Positions 7,136 through 13,124 of a stretch of DNA of 13,124 bases are shown in pieces. Numbering within the stretch: position 1 is the first letter of the stretch; every line of letters starts with the position of its first letter. A program made the translations under genes and the position numbers. The stretch is taken from contig DMKZ01000145.1 of assembly GCA_003454065.1 (NCBI GenBank), positions 4,610 to 17,733 on the forward strand. The letters are read 5' to 3'. Source of the DNA: Spirochaetaceae bacterium. GTDB lineage: Bacteria > Spirochaetota > Spirochaetia > Sphaerochaetales > Sphaerochaetaceae. The notes under the pieces are model-generated. The model saw only the letters and a list, made by a program, of their open reading frames with translations. It did not search any database and was not told the origin of the DNA.

Positions 7136-7602
7136 CTGCTCTGAACCGGACCGGACGATGATTGCGATTCGACATCGATCGCATTGGCGCTCTTCATCAT
7201 ATCAAGGCTCGACGCCTCATCGGATTCGGGATCGAGAACTATTATCGCATCGCTATCCGAAGCCGAACCTTTGGACGCGTCATGGACTTCGCCTATTATG
7301 TAATCCGCAAGTGCTATAAGGGCGCCGGCTGCAGCCGAAACGCCGAACTTCAGCCAAAACCCCTCCATTTGGCTATCATCGAAATCGGTGAACAATCCGA
7401 TTATGGGATATGTCATGGCCGTAGCGCCGAGAGTGATCACTTCAGCCCGTCTGAGCTTCTTCATCCAATCGGGGAACTCATCTTCCGCATAGGGCTCGTA
7501 GTCGGGAAGCTTCGTAGCCGAAAAAGCAGGCATTGCAAAAACCGACAGCAACAGCGCGCAAGCTATGATTCTGATAGACACAAGTTTTCGAGTTCCCTTC
7601 AT
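7132..7602 (-). CDS. Uncharacterised secreted or membrane-anchored small protein
   Basis: No known domain recognised. The 156 residues begin with a clear export signal: basic MKGTRKLVSIR, a hydrophobic core IIACALLLSVFAMPAFS and a likely signal-peptidase I site after AFSA or AFS. The mature part begins with an acidic-aromatic stretch (YEPYAEDEFPDWMKKLRRAEVITLGA, about 35-60). One or two weakly hydrophobic segments follow (about 57-72 and 82-104). The tail of roughly 50 residues is acidic and serine-rich and looks disordered. The frame is open further upstream into the flippase gene, but ATG 7602 is chosen because it overlaps the previous TGA (ATGA) and starts the signal peptide. I recall similar small proteins near RluD-type genes in treponemes but cannot verify this. 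It could work in the envelope with the flippase-like neighbour; that is inference only. Confidence 0.8.
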   Translation of the reverse strand: MKGTRKLVSIRIIACALLLSVFAMPAFSATKLPDYEPYAEDEFPDWMKKLRRAEVITLGATAMTYPIIGLFTDFDDSQMEGFWLKFGVSAAAGALIALADYIIGEVHDASKGSASDSDAIIVLDPESDEASSLDMMKSANAIDVESQSSSGPVQSR

Positions 7603-8642
7603 GTTTTCTCTTCTCCGGCGTTTTCTTCGGCACCTGCAACCTTCTTTCCACCGCGCATCGGAGCAGACATCAATATTATAGAGACAATCGCAGGAAAGTA
7701 AAATGTCATCAGCCTCCAAAGAAGCATCATCATGTTTATGCTGCCGCCCGCCATATCGGAAAAAATGCTGACATAAGTCAAATCCGCAATGCCAAGCCCT
7801 CCGGGAAGCGGCACTACGACGGGAATTATGGAAACAAAGGAATAGGCGGCTATGAAAGTCCAGAAATTCGCATGCGAAGCGACGCCCAGAGCGCGTGCGA
7901 TGAAGAACGACGACATGAAAGTGAGGAAATTGCGCAATATGCAAAAAAAGAACACTATCAGGCCATCCGAAAAGCCGAAAGGCAATTCGCTCATTTGCCG
8001 TTTCAAGTCGAAAATGCTCTTCTGCGCAGCCTCCAATGCGGCATCCTTGTCTCCGATCAATTTCAAAGAACAACCTATCCTTATGAAAAACCTCGCTATC
8101 AGCATCAAAAATCCGCTCCAAGTCCCTACGAAAGCATAGAACAAGCTGGTCAGAGCCTCTATCACCAGACCCGCGCCGAAAAGAACCAGAAGCAGAACGC
8201 TCGCATGAGTTGCGAAATAATCCCAAGATAACGCCACCAACGCCAAAGGAAACACCGTAACCGCGATGAAATTCACCGTTTGCCTATACAGCACGAGCGA
8301 ACCGGCATCGCTGACTTTCAATCCTTGCGAATTGAGCAAGGCAGTCTCTGCGGCGATTCCGACTTGAAGCGTTGCCGGAATCAGATTGTTCGAAGCGAAT
8401 ACGAAAAGGACATTGTACAACGACTTGGAGTACCTGTCCTTGCGATATTTCGCCCTCAGAAAATGAACGATGAGCGCATCCGCGAAAAAAGACGAGAAAC
8501 TGACTGCGGCCGCTATTGCAAAGTAAAACCAATCAAGAGTTCTGAACGCCGTCATAACGCCGCTCAAGCCATCGGTGAAAACGACATACGCCAGCAGAAT
8601 GGCAATCGAAACGAATAAGGTTGTGTTCCTCAGAAGCCTCAT
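7599..8642 (-). CDS. UPF0104 / lysylphosphatidylglycerol-synthase-TM-like flippase-family membrane protein
   Basis: A polytopic inner-membrane protein of 347 residues with about eight hydrophobic segments (for example 8-24, 38-57, 122-140, 148-175, 225-250, 261-280, 305-325). Near the end it carries PVVVPLPGGLGIAD (274-287), the loop typical of the family that includes the membrane half of MprF and many proteins encoded near glycosyltransferases. Members are thought to move lipids or lipid-linked intermediates across the membrane; the substrate here is unknown. There is no C-terminal aminoacyl-transferase domain, so it is not a full MprF. The frame could extend 23 codons into dnaB, but ATG 8642, five bases after the dnaB stop, gives the usual N-terminus. 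Its TGA overlaps the next start. Confidence 0.87.
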   Translation of the reverse strand: MRLLRNTTLFVSIAILLAYVVFTDGLSGVMTAFRTLDWFYFAIAAAVSFSSFFADALIVHFLRAKYRKDRYSKSLYNVLFVFASNNLIPATLQVGIAAETALLNSQGLKVSDAGSLVLYRQTVNFIAVTVFPLALVALSWDYFATHASVLLLVLFGAGLVIEALTSLFYAFVGTWSGFLMLIARFFIRIGCSLKLIGDKDAALEAAQKSIFDLKRQMSELPFGFSDGLIVFFFCILRNFLTFMSSFFIARALGVASHANFWTFIAAYSFVSIIPVVVPLPGGLGIADLTYVSIFSDMAGGSINMMMLLWRLMTFYFPAIVSIILMSAPMRGGKKVAGAEENAGEEKT

Positions 8643-8647
8643 TTCCG

Positions 8648-10231
8648 CTACATTCTCTTTTTTGCGATCCTTTCGTAATTGCAGAATGTCGTGATGTCTT
8701 CCAAGAAGCACAAATCGCCTGCTCCGGTTTCTCCGTTTCTCTGCTTTGCGATTATCGCAGTAATCCTCTTCATTTTCCTTTTCACCGAAGCGTCGTTATA
8801 AAACTCCTCGTATTCCTTCTCCGGATAAAGGCTGAACGCCTCATCCGCATGCGCCTCACCCGAATCCTCTCCCGATTGGGAAGCCTGCCCCGCCTTTGCG
8901 GAGACCTGCTGCGCAGGCACGCCTTCGGCTTGCCTCATCTTCAAGGGATCATTAAGTATTATGACGGTGTCCGCATCCTGTTCTATGGCTCCCGAATCCC
9001 TGATGTTCGCTATGGTCGGCGTTTCCTTCTCGGCCTCTCTGTTAAGCTGAGCCAAAGCCACTATCGGAATCTGAAGCTCTCTGGCGAGAATCTTGAGATT
9101 TCTTGAAAAATATGCGACTTTCTCGAATTGCTGCATTCTGGAAGAAAGATTCTCCGGACTGATGAGTCCAATATAGTCTATGAACATGATGTCCATGCCC
9201 TCTTTCTTCATCTTGCGCGCCTGCACCTTTATGTCCGGTATGGTCATTCCGCCAGCTTCCACGAAGAAAAAGTCTCTCTGCGCAAGCCTCTCTATGGCGA
9301 ATTTCACGTTTTCGTGCTCGGAACTGCCGGGTTTTATGTTGTTAGTGATCAAATCGCTTCCGGAAACATGACTGATGTTCGACAAAAGCCTGTAGAGTAT
9401 TTCCTCGATGCCCATTTCATAAGACAGAAAAGCTGGCTTTATGAAATGCGAACGCTCTATCCATTTTCCGTCTTCGTCCTTGGTTTTGCTGACAAATTCC
9501 TTCTTCACCATGTTCATGATGCACGAAAGGGCGAAGGCGGTCTTTCCCGTTCCGGGACGGCCCGTGACTATTATCAGCTGCCCGGGCCTGAAGCCATGCG
9601 TCTTGTTGTCTATCACCGGAAAGCCTGTCTCTATTCCCGTTATGGAGACCCTGTTCGCAATCCTGTCTTCAAGCGTTTCCCTGTATCCTAATATGAAATC
9701 CCTTATGTTTATCAGCGAATTGCGCCCTGCGGACCTAAGGCTCAGTTCCAATATGCGGGACGAGGAATCGTCCAAAATGCCATCGATGTTGTCGGAAAAA
9801 TCAAACGACCGGCTTATTATCCATTGATTGGTTTCTATCATCCTGCGCCTGAGCGCATATTCCTTGATTACCTTTATGTAATTATCGATATTGACCGCAT
9901 CGGGCGAATTCTCTATGATAGATGAAACGTAACCGGTTCCGCCGCATGCTTCAAGCCTTCCCGTAGCATTGAGAAAATTCCTGAACGAAACTATGTCAAC
10001 CGAAATTCCGGGGTTTCTGTTGCTGAAATCCCGCAATGAAACGAATATGTTCCTATGCACCGTTTCATAAAAATCATTCTCATCAAGGTCTTCGGTAACC
10101 TCCTCGAAAACATCTTTCGACAAAAAAGCGGCGCCCAAAACAGCGCTCTCGGTTTCCGCATCGTGAGGAAGCGGCCTGCCCTTCAAACCAGACGAGACGC
10201 TATTCGAGGAATTAACTCTGTCAATGCTCAT
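8648..10231 (-). CDS. dnaB: Replicative DNA helicase DnaB
   Basis: The hexameric helicase that unwinds DNA at the replication fork. Residues about 20-125 form the N-terminal domain (PLPHDAETESAVLGAAF, then FYETVHRNIF). The RecA-like domain carries Walker A GRPGTGKT (224-231), FLSYEMG (268-274), Walker B MFIDY (349-353, D352), LAQLNRE (393-399) and RDSGAIEQDAD (411-421). The C-terminal IIAKQRNGETG is at 493-503. At 527 residues it is longer than the usual 440-470. Most of the excess is an acidic, alanine-rich insertion at about 430-485, between the IEQDAD and AKQRNG motifs. A shorter one is at about 243-263. No intein is visible because the motifs are uninterrupted. The start at 10231 lacks a recognisable Shine-Dalgarno and lies only 10 bases after the T-run of a terminator. 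Confidence 0.95.
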   Translation of the reverse strand: MSIDRVNSSNSVSSGLKGRPLPHDAETESAVLGAAFLSKDVFEEVTEDLDENDFYETVHRNIFVSLRDFSNRNPGISVDIVSFRNFLNATGRLEACGGTGYVSSIIENSPDAVNIDNYIKVIKEYALRRRMIETNQWIISRSFDFSDNIDGILDDSSSRILELSLRSAGRNSLINIRDFILGYRETLEDRIANRVSITGIETGFPVIDNKTHGFRPGQLIIVTGRPGTGKTAFALSCIMNMVKKEFVSKTKDEDGKWIERSHFIKPAFLSYEMGIEEILYRLLSNISHVSGSDLITNNIKPGSSEHENVKFAIERLAQRDFFFVEAGGMTIPDIKVQARKMKKEGMDIMFIDYIGLISPENLSSRMQQFEKVAYFSRNLKILARELQIPIVALAQLNREAEKETPTIANIRDSGAIEQDADTVIILNDPLKMRQAEGVPAQQVSAKAGQASQSGEDSGEAHADEAFSLYPEKEYEEFYNDASVKRKMKRITAIIAKQRNGETGAGDLCFLEDITTFCNYERIAKKRM

Positions 10232-10241
10232 GAAAATCCAT

Positions 10242-10273
10242 AAAAAAAGCAGCAGGACAAAATATCCCGCTGC
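10242..10273 (-). terminator. Intrinsic terminator or attenuator between rplI and dnaB
   Basis: On the minus strand GCAGC-G-GGA pairs with TCC-T-GCTGC (9 bp with one G-U) across a 7-base loop, immediately followed by seven T residues. It lies 26 bases past the rplI stop and 10 bases before the dnaB ATG. It should separate abundant ribosomal-protein mRNA from the helicase and downstream genes, which would then depend on read-through or on an unseen promoter. Confidence 0.82.
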
Positions 10274-10299
10274 AATTCAAATTGCTTGAACGCGGATGC

Positions 10300-10887
10300 C
10301 TATTGCTGATCCGCCTCGCCTTTTTCCTCATTCCGCACGGCGTCGGACTCGACCTCGAAGGCGTTATCATCCCCTTCCTTGACTTCCTCCTTCGCGCGTC
10401 TCGGCTTTCTCAGCTCTTTTTCGGAAAGCTTCGCTTCCTTCTTTTCGGCTTCGACCACGAGCTTCACGGTCTGAGTGTCTCCTCCGTAAAGGGAAACGAC
10501 GAACGAATAGCTGCCGGCGCTCTTGATATCCTTGGAATTGACTTCGATCTTCTTCCTCTCGATCTCAATGCCCTCCTTGGCAAGATATTCGCATATCATG
10601 TTCGAAGTCACCGAACCGAATATCTTTCCGGTATCGGATGCGGGCATCACGAATTTGACTTCCATATCCGCGAGTTTGGATTTGACATCACGGCTCTTCT
10701 GCCTCTTCTCTTCCTTCCTTTGCTCGATCGCCTTCATCCTGGATGCGAAATAAGCCCTGGCCTGAGGGGTATCAAGCATTGCAATCCTTTTGGGAATCAA
10801 ATAGTTCCTGGCATAGCCGTCCTTAACCGTTACGCTGTCGCCTTCTTCTCCAAGTCCGGCATAATCCACATTAAGTATAACTTTCAT
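10300..10887 (-). CDS. rplI: 50S ribosomal protein L9 with charged C-terminal extension
   Basis: A two-domain large-subunit protein. The N-terminal rRNA-binding domain is textbook: MKVILNVDYAGLGEEGD, then VTVKDGYARNYLIPK at about 19-33. The long connecting helix (about 41-75) is rich in K, R and E. The C-terminal domain runs from about 78 to 147 (FVMPASDTGKIFGSVT onward). The total of 195 residues exceeds the usual length of about 148. The extra 45 or so residues are a highly charged, probably disordered tail, with basic residues followed by an acidic end. AGGAG precedes ATG 10887 by eight bases. It is the last gene before the terminator. Confidence 0.96.
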   Translation of the reverse strand: MKVILNVDYAGLGEEGDSVTVKDGYARNYLIPKRIAMLDTPQARAYFASRMKAIEQRKEEKRQKSRDVKSKLADMEVKFVMPASDTGKIFGSVTSNMICEYLAKEGIEIERKKIEVNSKDIKSAGSYSFVVSLYGGDTQTVKLVVEAEKKEAKLSEKELRKPRRAKEEVKEGDDNAFEVESDAVRNEEKGEADQQ

Positions 10888-10910
10888 CTCTCAATCTCCT
10901 CTACCGGTCA

Positions 10911-11183
10911 TTATTTCCTATCGAACGGAAGGTAGGCAAGAATCCTTGCTCTTTTCACTTCCCTGGCGACAATGCGCTGATGTTTGGCGCAAGTTCCCGT
11001 AACCCTCTGCGGAAGAATCTTTCCCCTTTCGGTTATGTACTTCTTCAAGCCCTCAGGGTTCTTGTAATCAGGAAGGGCCGCGTCAAAGGCGCAAAGCCTG
11101 CAATACTTCTTTCTGTAAACGCCTGCCGATCTAGCCTGCTTCCTATCATTTTTCCTATCGTTCGAATATTTTGCCTCACCCAT
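10911..11183 (-). CDS. rpsR: 30S ribosomal protein S18, zinc-binding type
   Basis: A small-subunit protein of 90 residues that binds together with S6 on the platform. It contains YCRLC (C28, C31) and GTCAKHQR (C65, H68), the zinc-site arrangement of the cysteine-containing S18 type. The core [17 protein letters not shown] and the ending [11 protein letters not shown] are family hallmarks. AGAGGT lies about six bases before ATG 11183, ten bases after the ssb stop. Confidence 0.97.
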   Translation of the reverse strand: MGEAKYSNDRKNDRKQARSAGVYRKKYCRLCAFDAALPDYKNPEGLKKYITERGKILPQRVTGTCAKHQRIVAREVKRARILAYLPFDRK

Positions 11184-11193
11184 ATATTACCTC

Positions 11194-11697
11194 TTAAAAC
11201 GGAACATCGTCGTCGTTGAAACTGTCCGGACCGATGTTGTCATCCGGGACATATTGCTTGATTCCGGAGTTTGATGCCGACTGCTGTCGTCCGGCGTCGG
11301 AATAAGCAGAACCGCCCTGCAAGCGCTGATCCGACTGAGATCCGCCTTGCAAGCGGTTTTCCTTCATGTTCTTGCTTTCGATCAGATGAACATTGCTGGC
11401 AAGAACCTCGATTCTGGAATTCTTGACGCCATCCTGGCTTTCCCATTTCCGCTGATTCAGCTCGCCTGTTACCCCGACCAGAAGACCCTTTTCGAGATAC
11501 ATGCATATATTCTTCGCGCTCTGTCCGAAATATGAAACCTCGATGAAAGTAGTGTCAGTGACGAAATTATCCCCGTCCCTTCTTCTTCTGTCGATCGCCA
11601 CTGCGAACCTGACCACTGCGACTCCGCTGGACGATGTCCTCATCTCAGCATCGCGCGTCAGCCTGCCTACCAATGTAACATTGCTGAAACTATTCAT
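11194..11697 (-). CDS. ssb: Single-stranded DNA-binding protein
   Basis: Coats single-stranded DNA in replication and repair and recruits partners through its tail. Residues 1-107 form the OB fold (NSFSNVTLVGRLTRDAEMR, VVRFAVAIDRR, FIEVSYFGQSAKN, LVGVTGELNQRKWES). A low-complexity linker rich in Q, S, G and N follows, then the acidic partner-binding tip DDDVPF. The linker holds a short tandem motif, RLQGGS at 115-120 and 125-130. The 167 residues are normal. ATG 11697 overlaps the end of rpsF by eight bases, so translation is probably coupled to S6 synthesis. Confidence 0.97.
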   Translation of the reverse strand: MNSFSNVTLVGRLTRDAEMRTSSSGVAVVRFAVAIDRRRRDGDNFVTDTTFIEVSYFGQSAKNICMYLEKGLLVGVTGELNQRKWESQDGVKNSRIEVLASNVHLIESKNMKENRLQGGSQSDQRLQGGSAYSDAGRQQSASNSGIKQYVPDDNIGPDSFNDDDVPF

Positions 11698-12154
11698 CAG
11701 CCTTCTCTTCCTTCTCCGACTCTTCGCTCTCCTGAAGCTCCATCATCTCGGCTTCCTTGTCCTTGTCCGGAACAGTCGATGCGGCAGGAGCGGAATTCCT
11801 CGCCTTGCGAGCAAGGAAATCCCTCATTTTCCTTTCCTTCGTCTTCCTTTTCTCTATCTGGCCCTGCGTAGGATCTTCCTTCTCCACGAACAGATACCTC
11901 AAAAGCAAATGGGACATGTTGAGCTCACACATGATCTTAGCTACGGCGCATCCATCAAGTTCGAGCATGTAGAAAACATAAAATCCCCTTTGGCACTTCT
12001 GAATGTCATAGGCGAACTTTCTGATTCCGAGCTCGTTTCTGGTGATGATTTTGGATTCATATTTGCCAAGCACCCCCTCCAAAAACTCGATGCCTTCCTT
12101 CCTTTCATCTTCAGCTTCCCTGTAGATGACCGTCAATTCGTACTTTTTCCTCAT
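11690..12154 (-). CDS. rpsF: 30S ribosomal protein S6 with acidic C-terminal extension
   Basis: A small-subunit protein that pairs with S18. The core (1-95) shows KYELTVIYR, GIRKFAYDIQKCQRGFYVFYMLE and LLRYLFVEKE, typical of S6. At 154 residues it is longer than most; from about 96 onward there is a basic stretch (KRKTKERKMRDFLARKARN) and then a glutamate-rich tail ending SEESEKEEKADE. Enzymatic addition of glutamates to S6 is known in E. coli; here a Glu-rich tail is encoded. AAGGAG lies five bases before ATG 12154. It is the first gene after the promoter at 12243-12270. Confidence 0.96.
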   Translation of the reverse strand: MRKKYELTVIYREAEDERKEGIEFLEGVLGKYESKIITRNELGIRKFAYDIQKCQRGFYVFYMLELDGCAVAKIMCELNMSHLLLRYLFVEKEDPTQGQIEKRKTKERKMRDFLARKARNSAPAASTVPDKDKEAEMMELQESEESEKEEKADE

Positions 12155-12185
12155 TGCAACTCCTTTGGCTTTTAAAAATTAAAAT

Positions 12186-12217
12186 CAGCTCGCATGCCCG
12201 GCGCGCTGAAAGAGCTA
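12186..12217 (-). promoter_or_regulatory. Candidate structured leader of rpsF (possible S6:S18 autoregulatory site)
   Basis: The transcript leader can form a 6-bp stem, TAGCTC (12217-12212) with GAGCTG (12191-12186), with one G-U pair. It encloses a GC-rich segment (GCGCGCCGGGCATGC) that can fold further and displays a CCG triplet. An mRNA motif with a CCG box, bound by the S6:S18 complex, is known in the leaders of many bacterial rpsF operons. I infer that this is the local version, but the fit to the published consensus was not checked. Confidence 0.4.
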
Positions 12218-12242
12218 GCCACAATTATGGCAAAACAGAGTA

Positions 12243-12270
12243 ATTATATTTATTTTTGCGGAAAACGCAA
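12243..12270 (-). promoter_or_regulatory. Probable sigma-70 promoter of the rpsF operon
   Basis: On the minus strand, TTGCGT (12270-12265) and a perfect TATAAT (12248-12243) are separated by 16 bases. Transcription should start near 12236, giving a leader of about 80 bases before rpsF. The -35 element lies within a small inverted repeat, TTGCG-TTTTC-CGCAA (12270-12256). The repeat is not followed by a T-run, so it is not a terminator, but it could be an operator. Confidence 0.7.
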
Positions 12271-12277
12271 CCTGTCG

Positions 12278-13124
12278 CTACGATTGTATCTCGGCAAGCG
12301 CATATTGGGAAAGGAATCCGTCGTACTTGAGCTTGAACTCATCGGTGTTCTTGATTGCCCCGAGCGTGGTATGCAGAAGAAGGTTGTTCTCCCTGCTGTC
12401 GATCATGCAGCCTGCGATATTCGAGCAATGATCCGAAATCCTTTCCAGATTCGTAAGCAGATCGCCGAGAACGAATCCCTCGTGCATGGAGCATATACCC
12501 TGCTGCATCTTCTTGATGTGCCTGATCCTTATTTCTTCCTTGAGCTTGTCTATCACCTGTTCGAGAGGCTCTATGTCATACGCCTTTGCGATGTCTTCGT
12601 TCAGGAAAGTATCCACCGTCTTTTCGCAAATATCAGTCACCGCACGCAGAAGAACGCTTATATCGTCCTTGGTGGACTCGGGAAACACTATCTCCTTCTC
12701 ATCCATTTCCTTCGCGTTTCTGGCTATGTTTATGGAATGGTCCGCCATTCGTTCGAAATCCCCAATGCATTTCAGATATTCCGTAGCCTTCATGCTGTCT
12801 GCGGAATTGATCTTCCTCGATGAGAACTTTATCAAATAAGTGCTCAGAATATCCTCATAACGATCGGTCTTGTCCTCTAGCTCTATGATCGGATCGACAA
12901 GGCTCTCGTCGTATTTTCCTATGAGCGTGAAGCTGAGCTTTATTGCCTCGATGCTGGTCTTCGCCATTGTGTTGATTACCGATCTGCATTGATCGAGAGC
13001 GACGGCCGGCGTTATCAGAAGCCTCTCATCAAGCTCCACCTCATCCTCTTTCCTATCGTCCGGAATAATGCGCTCGGAAAGCCTGACCAGCAATTTCTGA
13101 ACAGGAAAAAGAAAGAACGTGCAT
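12278..13124 (-). CDS. Na+/phosphate cotransporter family protein, C-terminal PhoU-like part (partial)
   Basis: The frame is open to the right edge, so the gene's start and membrane domain are outside the window; 281 codons are visible. The visible part begins with the end of a hydrophobic segment (TFFLFPVQKLL). A short connector (LSERIIPDDRKEDE) leads to two PhoU-like helical repeats. Repeat one is around SVINTMAKTSIEAI and CIGDFERMADHSINIARNA; repeat two is around LRAVTDICEKTVDTFL and DLLTNLERISDHCSNIAG. The paired E-R-x-x-D-H motifs are PhoU metal-ligand signatures. A PhoU tail behind membrane helices is typical of the NptA/YjbB-like Na/Pi cotransporter family, so this is probably not a free PhoU regulator. 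No terminator follows the stop; the rpsF promoter begins within ten bases. Confidence 0.85.
   Translation of the reverse strand, partial: CTFFLFPVQKLLVRLSERIIPDDRKEDEVELDERLLITPAVALDQCRSVINTMAKTSIEAIKLSFTLIGKYDESLVDPIIELEDKTDRYEDILSTYLIKFSSRKINSADSMKATEYLKCIGDFERMADHSINIARNAKEMDEKEIVFPESTKDDISVLLRAVTDICEKTVDTFLNEDIAKAYDIEPLEQVIDKLKEEIRIRHIKKMQQGICSMHEGFVLGDLLTNLERISDHCSNIAGCMIDSRENNLLLHTTLGAIKNTDEFKLKYDGFLSQYALAEIQS

Noticed and set aside
7603..8226. Long upstream extension of the small secreted protein
   Set aside because: The longer frame lies inside the flippase-like gene and would bury the obvious signal peptide. The ATGA overlap at 7599-7602 marks the true start.
8643..8711. N-terminal extension of the flippase-like gene into dnaB
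   Set aside because: The extra 23 residues are charged and overlap the DnaB C-terminus. The internal ATG at 8642 gives a normal membrane-protein start.
10258..10295. A possible dnaB promoter (TTCAAG, 18 bases, GATATT) within the rplI-dnaB gap
   Set aside because: Both hexamers are poor and the -10 falls inside the terminator hairpin. The evidence is too weak to call.
11340..11390. Repeat in the SSB linker as a possible mobile or regulatory repeat
   Set aside because: It is just a two-copy RLQGGS peptide repeat in a low-complexity linker, common in SSB.
12278..13093. Free-standing PhoU starting at a TTG at 13093
   Set aside because: The frame continues upstream to the window edge with hydrophobic residues, which fits the C-terminal part of a Na/Pi cotransporter better.

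Overview
The window is a dense, almost entirely minus-strand block of bacterial housekeeping genes, with short gaps and many stop/start overlaps (ATGA junctions at 7132-7135 and 7599-7602, longer overlaps at 5249-5265 and 11690-11697). Base composition looks close to even GC. The order rpsF-ssb-rpsR-rplI-dnaB is widespread in bacteria and is also the treponemal order. Together with the stand-alone short Pta, a 156-residue secreted protein that resembles my memory of small spirochaete proteins, and a Tmk with an odd P-loop, it makes me favour a Spirochaetota (Treponema-like) genome. This is a recollection-based guess, not a search result, and I hold it at moderate to low confidence.

In transcription order (right to left) there are three units. 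(1) The 3' part of a Na+/phosphate cotransporter with its PhoU-like tail runs off the right edge. It is followed by a promoter and a possibly structured leader, then rpsF (S6), ssb, rpsR (S18) and rplI (L9). (2) An intrinsic terminator sits only 10 nt before dnaB. The tight series dnaB, a flippase-like membrane protein, a small secreted or membrane-anchored protein, an RluD-family pseudouridine synthase, rsgA and a copper P-type ATPase follows. (3) A promoter with perfect -35 and -10 hexamers, overlapping the copA stop codon, drives tRNA-Leu(GAG) and rpmB (L28), which end in a strong terminator. After a 163-bp imperfect palindrome come pta, tmk and the start of a protein with a possible glycosyltransferase-like N-terminus that runs off the left edge.

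Most products serve translation (S6, S18, L9, L28, tRNA-Leu, RsgA, RluD-type), replication (DnaB, SSB, dTMP kinase) and central metabolism (Pta). Copper export, phosphate uptake and envelope-type proteins share the same transcripts. I see no CRISPR array, transposase, phage gene or defence system. The points most worth a second look are the palindromic repeat with competing hairpins upstream of pta, the missing P-loop lysine in Tmk, the terminator jammed against dnaB, the acidic insertion in DnaB, and the uncharacterised secreted protein translationally coupled to the flippase-like gene.
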